This document shows, in pieces, positions 38,601-48,278 of a stretch of 64,000 nt of DNA; the stretch's first letter is position 1; every line of letters begins with the position of its first letter. The stretch lies in NCBI RefSeq assembly GCF_016908635.1, contig NZ_JAFBEG010000003.1, forward strand, positions 123,196 through 187,195. Reading direction: 5' to 3'. This DNA comes from Sporohalobacter salinus. GTDB taxonomy: Bacteria; Bacillota; Halanaerobiia; Halobacteroidales; Acetohalobiaceae. A model generated the notes under the pieces. That model was given only the letters and a program-made list of their open reading frames with translations, did not search any database and was not told where the DNA came from. The position numbers were made by a program, and so were the translations under genes.

Positions 38601-39266
38601 TTGGAGAGGAGTATTTTAGAAAAAATTAAAGAAGATCCCAGGGTTACTGCTTATATAAAAAGAGCTGATAAGCATCTTAAGAATATTGGTTTTACAGAAC
38701 ATAGCTTTCGTCATGCTAATTTAGTAGCTCAGATTGCAGAGAATATCTTAAAGAAATTAGACTATCCACAGGAGATAATTGAATTGGCAGGTGTTGCTGG
38801 TTATCTACATGATATTGGAAATGTAGTTAATCGGGAGAATCATGCTCAGACTTCAGCCATGTTAGCTTCTCAAATTTTAACTGATTTAGGTTTAGAGTAT
38901 AATAAGATAGCTAAAGTCATGGGGGCAATTGGAAATCACGATGAAGGTAAAGGGGAGTCTGTTAATGATATTGCTGCTGCTTTAATAATTGCTGATAAAT
39001 CAGATGTACATTGGACTAGAGTTAGAAATGATGATTACTCTACTTTTGATATTCATGATCGAGTTAATTATGCCGTGCAGCAGTCTTTTATCGAAGTTAA
39101 TAATGAAGAAAAATTTATTTCTCTTGATCTTGAAATTGATACTAAAATAAGTACAGTTATGGAGTATTTTGAAATCTTTTTAAGTCGAATGGTAATGTGC
39201 CGTCAGGCTGCAGAGGTTCTTGAGTGTGATTTTCAGTTAATCATTAATGAAGTAGAGCTGCTTTAA
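38601..39266 (+). CDS. HD-domain phosphohydrolase
   Basis: A 221-residue HD-superfamily protein with an H...HD...D set: EHSFRHANLVAQIAENIL, GYLHDIGNVVNRENHA, and later GNHDEGKG and ALIIADKSDVHWTRVR. Such proteins hydrolyse phosphate esters, often nucleotides or cyclic dinucleotides. TTG 38601 lies six bases after AGGTG and is preferred to GTG 38592. It closes the PP2C/P-loop/HD run, upstream of the secDF promoter. Confidence 0.8.
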   Translation: MERSILEKIKEDPRVTAYIKRADKHLKNIGFTEHSFRHANLVAQIAENILKKLDYPQEIIELAGVAGYLHDIGNVVNRENHAQTSAMLASQILTDLGLEYNKIAKVMGAIGNHDEGKGESVNDIAAALIIADKSDVHWTRVRNDDYSTFDIHDRVNYAVQQSFIEVNNEEKFISLDLEIDTKISTVMEYFEIFLSRMVMCRQAAEVLECDFQLIINEVELL

Positions 39267-39285
39267 TTGTAAATAAAGACTATAA

Positions 39286-39314
39286 TTGACAAGCTATAGT
39301 TGAAGAGATATAAT
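39286..39314 (+). promoter_or_regulatory. strong promoter of secDF
   Basis: TTGACA (39286-39291) and TATAAT (39309-39314), both consensus, with a 17-base spacer. Confidence 0.88.
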
Positions 39315-39374
39315 ATAAAATGTTGGAGTAATTCTGAATCTGTAATTTAGAGTTGAGAAAGGAGAGTAGTCCTA

Positions 39375-40601
39375 ATGACACGGAAGAATAAGAAGTTAAT
39401 TAAAATATTAGGAATCTTGGCTGTAGTAATTATAGCCGCTTATTTTTTATTTCCGATTAATGAGACCATTAATCTAGGACTTGATTTGCAAGGAGGAACT
39501 CATGTAGTTTTGGAAGCACAGCCTACAAAACAGAATAAAGTTACTAACGACTCTATGAAACGAGTAGTTAGTGTTATTAATCGCCGAGTTAATCAGATGG
39601 GGCTTACTGAACCGGTGATTCAACGGCAGGGTGATCGCAGAATTATTGTAGAATTACCAGGAATAGAAAATCCTAATCAGGCGATTAAAACTATTGGAAA
39701 GACTGCCCAATTAAAATTTAAAGATCCAGGTGGTAAAGTAGTTATGACAGGTGGGCATCTAGTTGATGCTCAGGCGACTTATGGGACTAAGTTTAACCAA
39801 CCAGTGATTAAATTTAAATTAGATGATATCGGAGGAAATAAATTTGCTAAGTTAACCAAAAAGCATGTAGGGGAACGGATTGCTATTTATCTTGATAAGG
39901 AGTTATTAACCAATCCTCGAGTTAAAAATCCAATTCCTGGTGGAGAAGGAGTTATTACTGGTTATCAGACATTAGAAGAGGCTCAACATGATGCGCTTTT
40001 ATTACGGGCTGGTGCATTACCTATGCCGGTTGAGGTAATTGAAAATAGAACTATTGGGCCTACTTTAGGAGATCGATCTATTGATCAAAGTATTACTGCT
40101 GGCTTAATTGGTCTTGCTTTAGTAGCTTTATTAATGATGATTTTGTATCGATTATCCGGAGTAATTGCAACAGTTGCTTTAGGAGTTTATGGTGTAATTG
40201 TAATGGGAACTTTAGCTGGCTTGAATGCAACTTTAACGTTACCGGGAATTGCTGGTTTGATTTTATCTATTGGTATGGCTGTAGATGCTAATATTATTAT
40301 CTTTGAGCGAGTTAAAGAAGAAGTAGCTCAGGGTAAGACTATAAGAGCAGCTGTTAAATCAGGATTTGAACGTGCTTATAAAACAATTCTTGATGCTAAT
40401 GTAACTACTTTAATTACAGCAGGTATTTTAGCTTATTTTGGTACTGGTACAATTCGAGGCTTTGCCGTTACATTAAGCATAGGTATTTTAGCGAGTATGT
40501 TTACAGCAATTGTTGTAACAAGAACATTAGTTGATTTATTAATGGATGCTAATTTATTAAAAGGTCAGAATGTTTTTGGCCGGGTAAAAGGAGGTAATTA
40601 A
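39375..40601 (+). CDS. secD: protein translocase subunit SecD
   Basis: SecD, with SecF, uses the proton or sodium gradient to help pull proteins through SecYEG. The 408-residue protein has a first membrane helix (about 10-27), GLDLQGGTHVVLEA near 36, the periplasmic P1 part, and five C-terminal helices with the LPGIAGLILSIGMAVDANIIIFERVKEE core (partly quoted). It is the compact form without long P1 insertions. secF starts one base after its stop. Confidence 0.96.
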   Translation: MTRKNKKLIKILGILAVVIIAAYFLFPINETINLGLDLQGGTHVVLEAQPTKQNKVTNDSMKRVVSVINRRVNQMGLTEPVIQRQGDRRIIVELPGIENPNQAIKTIGKTAQLKFKDPGGKVVMTGGHLVDAQATYGTKFNQPVIKFKLDDIGGNKFAKLTKKHVGERIAIYLDKELLTNPRVKNPIPGGEGVITGYQTLEEAQHDALLLRAGALPMPVEVIENRTIGPTLGDRSIDQSITAGLIGLALVALLMMILYRLSGVIATVALGVYGVIVMGTLAGLNATLTLPGIAGLILSIGMAVDANIIIFERVKEEVAQGKTIRAAVKSGFERAYKTILDANVTTLITAGILAYFGTGTIRGFAVTLSIGILASMFTAIVVTRTLVDLLMDANLLKGQNVFGRVKGGN

Positions 40602-40602
40602 A

Positions 40603-41475
40603 TTGGAGATTATTAGTAAACGAAAGATCTGGTTTATTATTTCGGCTTTGATTATCATTATTGGATTAGGATCTCTAGTAATGCAGGGGCTTAACCTAGG
40701 GATTGATTTTACAGGTGGTACCTTGATGGAGTTTACCTTCGATCAGCAAGTAACTACCGGCCAAGTTAGGGAAGTATTAGCTGAATTTGATCTGGATAAA
40801 AAGAGTGTGATTCAGAATACAGGTGAGAATGGAATTTTAATTAGAACAATAAGTTTAAATCAGGATGAAATTGCTAAGATTCAATCAACAATTAAAGATA
40901 AGCATTCATCAGCAGAGATGTTAAGAACAGAAATGGTAGGACCCACTATTGGGTCTGAACTAAAGGCTAAAGCTTATTGGGCATTATTAATAGCAGGAAT
41001 TGCAATTGTTGCCTATATCAGTTTTAGATTTGAGTTTAAGTTTGCTATTGCAGCTTTGATAGCTTTAGCACATGATATTTTAATTGTAGTTGGTATCTTT
41101 TCTTTGCTTGGTGAAAAAGTCGGTAGTCCATTTATTGCTGCTTTATTGACAGTTGTAGGTTATTCCATTAATGATACTATTGTTATTTTTGACAGAATTC
41201 GAGAAACAGTTAAGTATCGCGATAAGGAGAGCTTTGCTGTCTTGAATAATAAAGCCGTATTAGATACTCTACCGCGTTCAATTAATACTTCGATGACAAC
41301 ACTTGTTTCAATTATAGCTATTTTAGTACTTGGTGGAGCTACTATTAAGCCCTTTATGCTTGCTTTATTGATTGGAATTTTATCAGGGACTTATTCATCC
41401 ATTTTTGTAGCGAGTCCTGTATTAGTAGAAATAGATGATTGGAAAAAAAGAAGAGATTCAAGACAGACAGCTTAG
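40603..41475 (+). CDS. secF: protein translocase subunit SecF
   Basis: A 290-residue partner of SecD with six membrane helices; LGIDFTGGTLMEF near 30 and VGYSINDTIVIFDRIRE near 185 are diagnostic. The start is TTG 40603, eight bases after AAAGGAGG at the secD end, so translation is coupled. A terminator follows. Confidence 0.96.
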   Translation: MEIISKRKIWFIISALIIIIGLGSLVMQGLNLGIDFTGGTLMEFTFDQQVTTGQVREVLAEFDLDKKSVIQNTGENGILIRTISLNQDEIAKIQSTIKDKHSSAEMLRTEMVGPTIGSELKAKAYWALLIAGIAIVAYISFRFEFKFAIAALIALAHDILIVVGIFSLLGEKVGSPFIAALLTVVGYSINDTIVIFDRIRETVKYRDKESFAVLNNKAVLDTLPRSINTSMTTLVSIIAILVLGGATIKPFMLALLIGILSGTYSSIFVASPVLVEIDDWKKRRDSRQTA

Positions 41476-41484
41476 TTAAGCCTT

Positions 41485-41516
41485 AGCCATCCTAAATTTT
41501 TAGGATGGCTTTTTTA
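41485..41516 (+). terminator. secDF terminator
   Basis: AGCCATCCTA pairs with TAGGATGGCT (41485 to 41510) and six Ts follow. Confidence 0.9.
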
Positions 41517-41536
41517 GTTCGGGTTTTATTTTTTTG

Positions 41537-41566
41537 TTGGTAATAATTATTAATCTGTGGTATAAT
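41537..41566 (+). promoter_or_regulatory. extended -10 promoter of the phasin-like/UbiB unit
   Basis: TTGGTA (41537-41542) and TATAAT (41561-41566), spacer 18, with a TGG triplet directly before the -10 box giving an extended -10. Confidence 0.7.
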
Positions 41567-41642
41567 AATGTACTGTAAAATAGTGGTTGAATTAAATAGA
41601 AAGCAAATACTTAATTATATTAAAGTAAGGGGGAAAGAAGCT

Positions 41643-42017
41643 ATGTTTGAGTTATTTAAACGAACTATTGTTACTGGTTTGGGAGCTATGTTATTTACTA
41701 AAGAAAAAGCAGAAGAATTAGTAGATGAATTGGTAAAACAAGGTCGGATTAATCGAGAAGAAGCAGAAGAAATAATAGATGATTTGGTAGATGAGATTGA
41801 AAAAGAATCTAATGAAGCTAAGAATAAAATGAGACAAGAATTGAAAGAATTTTTAAATAAAATAGGTTTGAAGAATAATGAAGAGATTACTAAATTAAAG
41901 GGAGAAATTAAGGATTTAGAATTAGAATTGGAAGCATTAAAAGAAGAAGTTAAGGACTTAAAGACTGATAGAGATAATAACAAAGAAGATGTAATAGTAG
42001 AAACTGATGATGAGTAA
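41643..42017 (+). CDS. phasin-like coiled-coil protein
   Basis: A 124-residue protein beginning MFELFKRTIVTGLGAMLFTKEKAEELVDELVKQGRI (partly quoted), as in the small COG3937 phasin-like family, followed by a long acidic coiled coil (about 45-115). I start at ATG 41643 behind AAGGGGGAAAG; the frame is open upstream but starts at the -10 box. The family name comes from polyhydroxyalkanoate granule proteins, but no such genes are seen here. The next gene overlaps its end. Confidence 0.7.
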   Translation: MFELFKRTIVTGLGAMLFTKEKAEELVDELVKQGRINREEAEEIIDDLVDEIEKESNEAKNKMRQELKEFLNKIGLKNNEEITKLKGEIKDLELELEALKEEVKDLKTDRDNNKEDVIVETDDE

Positions 42018-42480
42018 GGTATTAGTTACAACAGCAGTTATAATTGGAGTTTTAGGAACCCTTCTACCTGGGTTACCTGGAACTCCAATTATACTTATAG
42101 CTAGTATAATTTATGGATGGATAAATGGATTTCAGGTTATTTCTTTGCAGTTGGTTTTCGGTTTAGTAATACTCAGCTTATTAGCTGAACTATTAGAATA
42201 TATTCTAAGTAGTTTTAGTGCTAAAAAGTTTGGGGCTAGCAATTATAGTATTATAGGTTTATTTGTAGGTGGATTAATAGGAGTAGTTATTTTGGGACCA
42301 TTAGGGATTTTAATAGGAATGTTTTTAGGTAGTATTATTGTAGAATTAATAGTAGGTAGAGAATTTAATTTAGCTATTAAGACAGGATTAGGAGTTTTAG
42401 TAGGAGCGATAAGTGGTTCGATATTTTCATTTTTAATAGCCTTATTAATGGCTGGTTTATTATTAAGTAGAGTGTTTTAG
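42007..42480 (+). CDS. DUF456 membrane protein
   Basis: A 157-residue, glycine-rich, four-helix membrane protein. The opening TLLPGLPGTPIILIASIIYGW (partly quoted) and the LGPLGILIGMFLGSIIVEL segment match DUF456. It overlaps the phasin-like gene by 11 bases and has no ribosome site of its own, so it depends on coupled translation; ATG 42010 is an equal alternative. Function unknown. Confidence 0.85.
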   Translation: MMSKVLVTTAVIIGVLGTLLPGLPGTPIILIASIIYGWINGFQVISLQLVFGLVILSLLAELLEYILSSFSAKKFGASNYSIIGLFVGGLIGVVILGPLGILIGMFLGSIIVELIVGREFNLAIKTGLGVLVGAISGSIFSFLIALLMAGLLLSRVF

Positions 42481-42500
42481 TTAGGATGGTGATTTGAATT

Positions 42501-44180
42501 ATGGGGTTTGGGAGGTTAGGGCGTCATTATCGTCATATTCAGCGGTATCGTAAAATAGCTGAAGTATTGATTAGGAATGGTTTTGGTTACCTGCTTGACA
42601 GTTTAGATTTATATCAATTTTTACCTTTGAGTCGTAGGTTAAATCTAGATGATAAAAAAGAAATAGAAGAATTATCAAGGGAAGAAAGATTGCGATTAGT
42701 ATTAGAGGAGTTAGGACCAACTTTTATTAAGTTAGGTCAATTATTGAGTACAAGGCCGGATTTAATACCACAGAAATATATTAGAGAATTAACAAAGCTT
42801 CAAGATGATATTCCTCCTTTTTCCTTTGATTTAGTTTTAGAACAGATAGAAGAAGAATTAAATCAGCCGCCGGACAAAGTTTTTGCTAATATAGAAAAGG
42901 AACCTTTGGCTGCAGCTTCGATTGGACAAGTACATAAAGCTGTTTTGCAGGATGGACAGCAGGTTGTAATCAAGGTACAAAGACCAGAGATTAAAGATAT
43001 AATTGAAACTGATTTAGATATTATATTTAGTTTGGCTGAGATTATTGATGATCGGGTGATTGCAGATGATTTTTTAGATCCAGTAGAGATTGCTAGTGAG
43101 TTTGATCGTATTATTAAGAAGGAATTAAATTATCAAATAGAAGCTAGAAATACAGAAAGATTCAGAAAAAATTTTGCAGATGAACAAGAAATTAAGGTTC
43201 CTAAAGTTTATTGGGAATTAAGTAATAAGAAGTTATTAGTATTAGAATATATTGAAGGAGTTAAATTAAGTAAGATTGTTTCCGAAGGTAAAAATAGAGA
43301 TCGTAAAAAGCTAGCACAAATAGGCGCTAATTCTTTTATGAAACAAGTTTTAGTTGATGGTTTTTTTCATGGAGATCCTCATCCAGGTAATATTTTAGTT
43401 ACTTCTCAACAGGAAGTAGCTTTTATTGATTTTGGAATTGTAGGACGAATAGATGAAGATACCATGGAGGAGATTGCTGATTTATTTTTGGCTGTAATTG
43501 ATCGGGATATAGATAAAATGGTCGATACTTTATTAGAATTAGGTATGTTAACTCAAAAGATTAATCATCGTGCTTTAAAACGGGACATAGGTGAGTTATT
43601 AGATGAGTATTATGGATCGGATCTTAAAGAAATAGATATTAGTCGAATTATTAATCAAATGTTGGCGCTTGCTTTTAAGTATCGAGTACAGTTGCCTGCA
43701 GATTTTATTCTATTAGGTAAGGCTTTAATGACAGTGGAAGGAATAGGTAGAGAATTAGATCCAGAATTTAATGTCTTAGCTGTGGCTAAGCCTTTTGCGT
43801 ATCAGTTGCTAAAAGAGAGGTTTCATCCTAAGCGAATTTTCAAAGAAGTGTTTGGTGATGCTAGACAGTTGTATCAATTTTTAGTTCATGCTCCTAAACA
43901 GCTAGAACGAATATTACGTTCATTAGAAAGACAAGATTTTGGAATTGAATTAAAACATATTGGTTTAGAGAAGTTAATAGCTAAACTTGATGTTATTACT
44001 AACAGATTATCTGTTTCTATAATTGTTAGTGCATTAATTATTGGTTCTTCATTTATTATCCAGTTAGAAAAAGGTCCTACCTTATTTGGCTTACCTATAA
44101 TTGGACTAAGTGGATATTTATTGGCAGGATTTTTTGGTCTCTGGTTGGTTATTTCTATTCTACGGTCTGGTAGATTTTAA
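42501..44180 (+). CDS. ABC1/AarF/UbiB-family atypical kinase
   Basis: A 559-residue member of the UbiB family. The hallmark KxGQ segment is FIKLGQLLSTRPDLIP near 73, the A-rich loop is AAASIGQVHKA near 135, and the catalytic parts are DGFFHGDPHPGNILV and FIDFGIVGRI near 290-315. Two membrane helices close the C-terminus. In Proteobacteria UbiB supports ubiquinone synthesis; Firmicutes lack ubiquinone, so a role in lipid or isoprenoid handling is inferred. It is cotranscribed with DUF456 and LapA-like membrane proteins. Confidence 0.9.
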   Translation: MGFGRLGRHYRHIQRYRKIAEVLIRNGFGYLLDSLDLYQFLPLSRRLNLDDKKEIEELSREERLRLVLEELGPTFIKLGQLLSTRPDLIPQKYIRELTKLQDDIPPFSFDLVLEQIEEELNQPPDKVFANIEKEPLAAASIGQVHKAVLQDGQQVVIKVQRPEIKDIIETDLDIIFSLAEIIDDRVIADDFLDPVEIASEFDRIIKKELNYQIEARNTERFRKNFADEQEIKVPKVYWELSNKKLLVLEYIEGVKLSKIVSEGKNRDRKKLAQIGANSFMKQVLVDGFFHGDPHPGNILVTSQQEVAFIDFGIVGRIDEDTMEEIADLFLAVIDRDIDKMVDTLLELGMLTQKINHRALKRDIGELLDEYYGSDLKEIDISRIINQMLALAFKYRVQLPADFILLGKALMTVEGIGRELDPEFNVLAVAKPFAYQLLKERFHPKRIFKEVFGDARQLYQFLVHAPKQLERILRSLERQDFGIELKHIGLEKLIAKLDVITNRLSVSIIVSALIIGSSFIIQLEKGPTLFGLPIIGLSGYLLAGFFGLWLVISILRSGRF

Positions 44181-44197
44181 TCAAAGGAGTGATAAAA

Positions 44198-44572
44198 ATG
44201 CAGCTTATTTTAGTAGCCGCTCTTGTTTTTGCCCTTATAGTTGCTATTTTTGCTATTCAGAATGCTATTACAGTTCAAGTAGTTTTATTTACTTGGCAGT
44301 TTAAGACTTCATTAGTTGTAGTTATTTTTGCAGCAGCCATTTTGGGAGCATTGTCAGTAGGATTATTTGGATTGATGCAGTATATTAAATTAAGATTGAA
44401 ATTAAGGAAGAAAGAACAGGAAATTAATAAGTTGGAATCAGAGTTAAATGAATTATCTTCAGGAGTAAATGATAATGAAGGAATTGAATTAATTCAAGAA
44501 GAGGAATTAGCTAAAGATGGAGAAACCAGGACAGAATCTGAGGTTAAGGATAATAAAGAGCAGGAGAATTAA
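44198..44572 (+). CDS. LapA (DUF1049) family membrane protein
   Basis: A 124-residue protein with two N-terminal membrane helices (about 1-20 and 38-62) enclosing FAIQNAITVQVVLFTWQF, the LapA/DUF1049 motif, and an acidic coiled-coil tail. ATG 44198 lies eight bases after AAAGGAG. In E. coli LapA helps regulate lipopolysaccharide assembly; here only membrane location can be claimed. It follows ubiB directly. Confidence 0.85.
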   Translation: MQLILVAALVFALIVAIFAIQNAITVQVVLFTWQFKTSLVVVIFAAAILGALSVGLFGLMQYIKLRLKLRKKEQEINKLESELNELSSGVNDNEGIELIQEEELAKDGETRTESEVKDNKEQEN

Positions 44573-44641
44573 TATTAGTCGAGAACTATAAACATTGTTT
44601 GTTAATGAGTTTTAGTTAATGCAAATTTGGAGGTTAAGAAT

Positions 44642-47600
44642 GTGATTTTGGATAAAGAATGGGAATTATTAAACCACCCCAAAAAAGAAGAGAAAAGTCT
44701 AAGTGAAGCGCTGGATATTTCTCCAGTATTAGCAAAGATTTTACTTGGTAGAGGCTTTAATAGTGAGCAAGAAATTGAAGACTTATTAGAAGTTGATTTA
44801 ACTGGACTTCATTCTGCCTTCTTATTACAAGGCATAGAACAGGCGGTAGACAGAATTTTAACAGCCATAGAAAAAGAAGAAGTTATAGGTATTTATGGTG
44901 ATTATGATGTTGATGGGATTACCAGCACCGGGTTGTTGATTAATTATTTTCAACGATTAGGAATTGAACCTAAATATTATATTCCTAATCGGTTAGAAGA
45001 AGGGTATGGTCTCAACAAAGAAGCTATTGGAGATTTAGTTGAGGATGGAGTTGATCTTTTAATAACAGTTGATTGTGGAATTAGTGATTATCACGAGGTA
45101 GAATACGCTAATCAGTTAGGGCTAGATATAATTATTACTGATCACCATGAAGTGCCTGATCAGATTCCACCAGCAGAAGCAGTTATTAATGCTAAACAAA
45201 GCTGCTGTGATTACCCTTTTTCTCAGCTTTGTGGAGCGGGTATTGCCTATAAATTGATTTTAGCGTTAGCTAGTAAAGACTCAAATGTTAATCAAGAAGA
45301 AATAAAAGAATATTATTTAGATTTAGTGGCTATGGGAACAGTGGCCGATATTGTACCATTAGTAGATGAGAATAAAATTATAGTTAAATTTGGATTAGAG
45401 TTATTACAGAATCCTAATAATTTAGGTTTGAAAGCTTTAATTGAAGCGGTTGATTTAACAGAAACTGAAATTAATACCGGGCATATTGGATATATTTTAG
45501 CGCCTAGAATTAATGCTGCTGGTCGAATTGGGAATCCAGACCTAGCTTTAAAATTATTAATTACAGATGAGCCTTCCGAAGCAGAAGATATTGCTGCTCA
45601 ATTGAATGAAATTAATCAAAAGCGAAAAAATATAGAGGATGATATACGTCAAGAGGCTGAACTAATGGTTGAAGGAATAAATTTAGAGGAGACTAAAGTA
45701 TTAGTTTTAGCTTCTGAAAATTGGCATTCTGGAGTAGTAGGGATTGTAGCTTCTGATATTCAAGAAAAGTATTATCGACCAACAATTATGATTGCTATTG
45801 AAGAGAATGGTATTGGCAAAGGGTCGGCGCGAAGTATTAAAGGATTCAATATTTATCAAGCAATTAAAAATTCTAAAGATTTATTGCCTAATTTTGGTGG
45901 TCATGAACAGGCGGCTGGTTTAAGTATTGCTAAAGAGGATATAGATCAATTTAGAAAAGAGATAAATCATTATGCCGATAAGATGTTAAGTGATAAAGAT
46001 TTGGTTCCACGTTTGAAATTAGATACTGAAGTTGAATTATCAGAATTAAATAAGAGATTAGTTCAGGAGATTGATTATTTAGCTCCTTTTGGGTTTGGTA
46101 ATCCGCGGCCTAAATTGGCTGTTAGAGAAGTTACAGTAACTGATTTTAGAACAGTAGGTTCAAATGGTGAACATTTAAAATTAACTGTTACGGATAAAGC
46201 TGGAACTACTATGGATTGTATTGGTTTTAATATGTCTGGTTTTAGAAGGAAACTTATATCTCAACAAGAAAAGATTGATTTAGCTTGTACAGTAGAAATT
46301 AATAATTGGCAGGGGAAGAGTGAACTACAATTAAAACTTAAAGACATTAATTTTCCAGAAGTTTCATTTGTTGATCAGTTATTTGCTAAGTCAGATGAAA
46401 TTATTGCAGATGATTATTACCGCGGTATTGGAGAAGAAGATCAATTTTATACAAAAGTAGTTGGAGTTACTTTTGAAGGACGACAAGATTTAATTAAAGA
46501 ATTGAAAAGAGGAGATAGACTTAATTTAGTAAGAGAACCTGAGAATGAATATGATGAATCAGCTATTCGTGTAGAGACTATTACTAAAGAGCAGATTGGA
46601 TATCTTAAAGCTGATTTGGCCCAACATTTAGCTCCATATCTTGATGTTGGTTTTGAATATCAGGTAACTGTTTCAGAAGTAACAGGAGGAGCAGATAAAA
46701 ATTTAGGGGTTAATATATTTATTAAACGAGCCGGCTATAAAGAAGCGGAGACTGTTGAGAAAGCTAAAGCTTGTCGGGCTCATTTAGAAACATTAATTCG
46801 GAGTGAAGTTTTAAGTGAAGTACGTCAAGCACTAATTGGTGATTATGACTTTAGAAATAAGCAGAAAGAAGTTTTAACTTCACTAGATAATAAACAGAAC
46901 ACTTTGGCTATTTTTGGTACAGGACGTGGGAAGTCAGCTATTTTTCAAAGCTATGCTGCGCTTCAGGCATTAAAACAAGACCAAATAACAGTTATATTAT
47001 ATCCACTACGGGCGTTAGTAAATGATCAATTTGATAGTCTACAAAAGAATTTAGCACCGCTTGGTTTAGAAATTTATAAAGCTAATGGTTCTTTAAGTGT
47101 TGGTGAACGTGAAAAACTAATTGCTGCTTTAAATCAGGGAGATCTTGATGTTGTTTTAACGACTCCTGAATTCTTAGATTATCATTTGAATAAATTTCAG
47201 AATTTAGCAGATAAAATTGGATTTTTAGTAGTTGATGAAAGTCATCATATAGGTATGGCTTCCAGTTCTTTTAGACCTACTTATAAACGTTTAGGGAAGT
47301 TGAATTCTAAGTTAGGAAATCCGCGGATTTTAGCTGTTACAGCCACTGCTAATGATCAAGTAGCCAAAGAGATAAAACAGACTTTAAATATTGATGAAAT
47401 TATTATTGATCCCCATGTACGTAGTAATTTAGAAATAATTGATCAAAGGGGCTGTAAAGATAAGGAAGAATATCTTTATGAGGTAGCAAGCGCTGGTGAA
47501 AAGAGTATTATTTATGTCAATAGTCGAGAGCAGAGCATAGAGTTGGCTAGTAATTTAAGGCAGCGGTTGCCTGGTCTTGCCGAAGAGGTTGCATTTTATA

Positions 47601-48274
47601 ATGCAGGTTTGACAAATAAAGAACGTAATCAAATTGAGGATATGTTTCGCAGCGGAGAATTAAAGATAATAGTTTCTACTAGTGCTTTTGGGGAAGGAAT
47701 TGATATTCCCGATATCAGAAATGTAGTGCTTTATCATCTTAATTTTAATTTAACTGAATTTAATCAACAGAGTGGACGTGTAGGAAGAGATGGTAATTTA
47801 GCTAAAATTCATCTGCTTTTTGGAAAACAGGATGTAAGGATTAATGAATTTATTCTGGATAGTATAGCGCCAGAAAGAGAAGTTTTAGTTCAATTATATT
47901 GTGTGTTAAAAAGAGAAGAAGATAAAGATCATCAAGTAAAGATGACTAATCAGCAGCTAGCTAGGAAAGTGAGTAGTTGCTTACAAGGGAAAATTAGAGA
48001 GAATACAGTTTCTGCTGGTTTAGGAATTCTAGATGATTTGAATATATTAACCAGGATTCGGGAGGCAGGAGATAGAATAATTCAATTAAGAAGTACTCAA
48101 AACTCCAAGTTAGATTTAAATGACTCACTGCGTTATAAGGAAGGTTTAGAAGATAAAGAAGCTTTTAAAGAATTTAAAGATTTTGCTTTAAATGCAGAAA
48201 CTGATGAGTTGTTATCGTTAGTTAATCAGCCTATTTATCCAACTAAATTATTAAAAACTAAGGGGGACAATTAA
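44642..48274 (+). CDS. recJ: RecJ exonuclease fused to HIRAN domain and RecQ-like helicase
   Basis: A 1210-residue protein, about twice the usual RecJ length. Residues 1-570 are RecJ (5'-3' single-strand exonuclease): GDYDVDGITST near 86, TDHHEVP near 166, APRINAAGRIGNPDLAL near 290 and GGHEQAAGL near 418. About 599-685 is a HIRAN domain (FYTKVVGVTFEGRQDL, EPENEYDESAIRVE). About 745-1130 is a superfamily 2 helicase with Walker A FGTGRGKS near 760, DESHH near 864, VTATAN near 905 and QQSGRVGRDG near 1045, closest to RecQ. GTG 44642 lies eight bases after TTGGAGG. The motifs of both enzymes look intact. apt follows after 4 bases. Confidence 0.92.
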   Translation: MILDKEWELLNHPKKEEKSLSEALDISPVLAKILLGRGFNSEQEIEDLLEVDLTGLHSAFLLQGIEQAVDRILTAIEKEEVIGIYGDYDVDGITSTGLLINYFQRLGIEPKYYIPNRLEEGYGLNKEAIGDLVEDGVDLLITVDCGISDYHEVEYANQLGLDIIITDHHEVPDQIPPAEAVINAKQSCCDYPFSQLCGAGIAYKLILALASKDSNVNQEEIKEYYLDLVAMGTVADIVPLVDENKIIVKFGLELLQNPNNLGLKALIEAVDLTETEINTGHIGYILAPRINAAGRIGNPDLALKLLITDEPSEAEDIAAQLNEINQKRKNIEDDIRQEAELMVEGINLEETKVLVLASENWHSGVVGIVASDIQEKYYRPTIMIAIEENGIGKGSARSIKGFNIYQAIKNSKDLLPNFGGHEQAAGLSIAKEDIDQFRKEINHYADKMLSDKDLVPRLKLDTEVELSELNKRLVQEIDYLAPFGFGNPRPKLAVREVTVTDFRTVGSNGEHLKLTVTDKAGTTMDCIGFNMSGFRRKLISQQEKIDLACTVEINNWQGKSELQLKLKDINFPEVSFVDQLFAKSDEIIADDYYRGIGEEDQFYTKVVGVTFEGRQDLIKELKRGDRLNLVREPENEYDESAIRVETITKEQIGYLKADLAQHLAPYLDVGFEYQVTVSEVTGGADKNLGVNIFIKRAGYKEAETVEKAKACRAHLETLIRSEVLSEVRQALIGDYDFRNKQKEVLTSLDNKQNTLAIFGTGRGKSAIFQSYAALQALKQDQITVILYPLRALVNDQFDSLQKNLAPLGLEIYKANGSLSVGEREKLIAALNQGDLDVVLTTPEFLDYHLNKFQNLADKIGFLVVDESHHIGMASSSFRPTYKRLGKLNSKLGNPRILAVTATANDQVAKEIKQTLNIDEIIIDPHVRSNLEIIDQRGCKDKEEYLYEVASAGEKSIIYVNSREQSIELASNLRQRLPGLAEEVAFYNAGLTNKERNQIEDMFRSGELKIIVSTSAFGEGIDIPDIRNVVLYHLNFNLTEFNQQSGRVGRDGNLAKIHLLFGKQDVRINEFILDSIAPEREVLVQLYCVLKREEDKDHQVKMTNQQLARKVSSCLQGKIRENTVSAGLGILDDLNILTRIREAGDRIIQLRSTQNSKLDLNDSLRYKEGLEDKEAFKEFKDFALNAETDELLSLVNQPIYPTKLLKTKGDN

Positions 48275-48278
48275 AATA

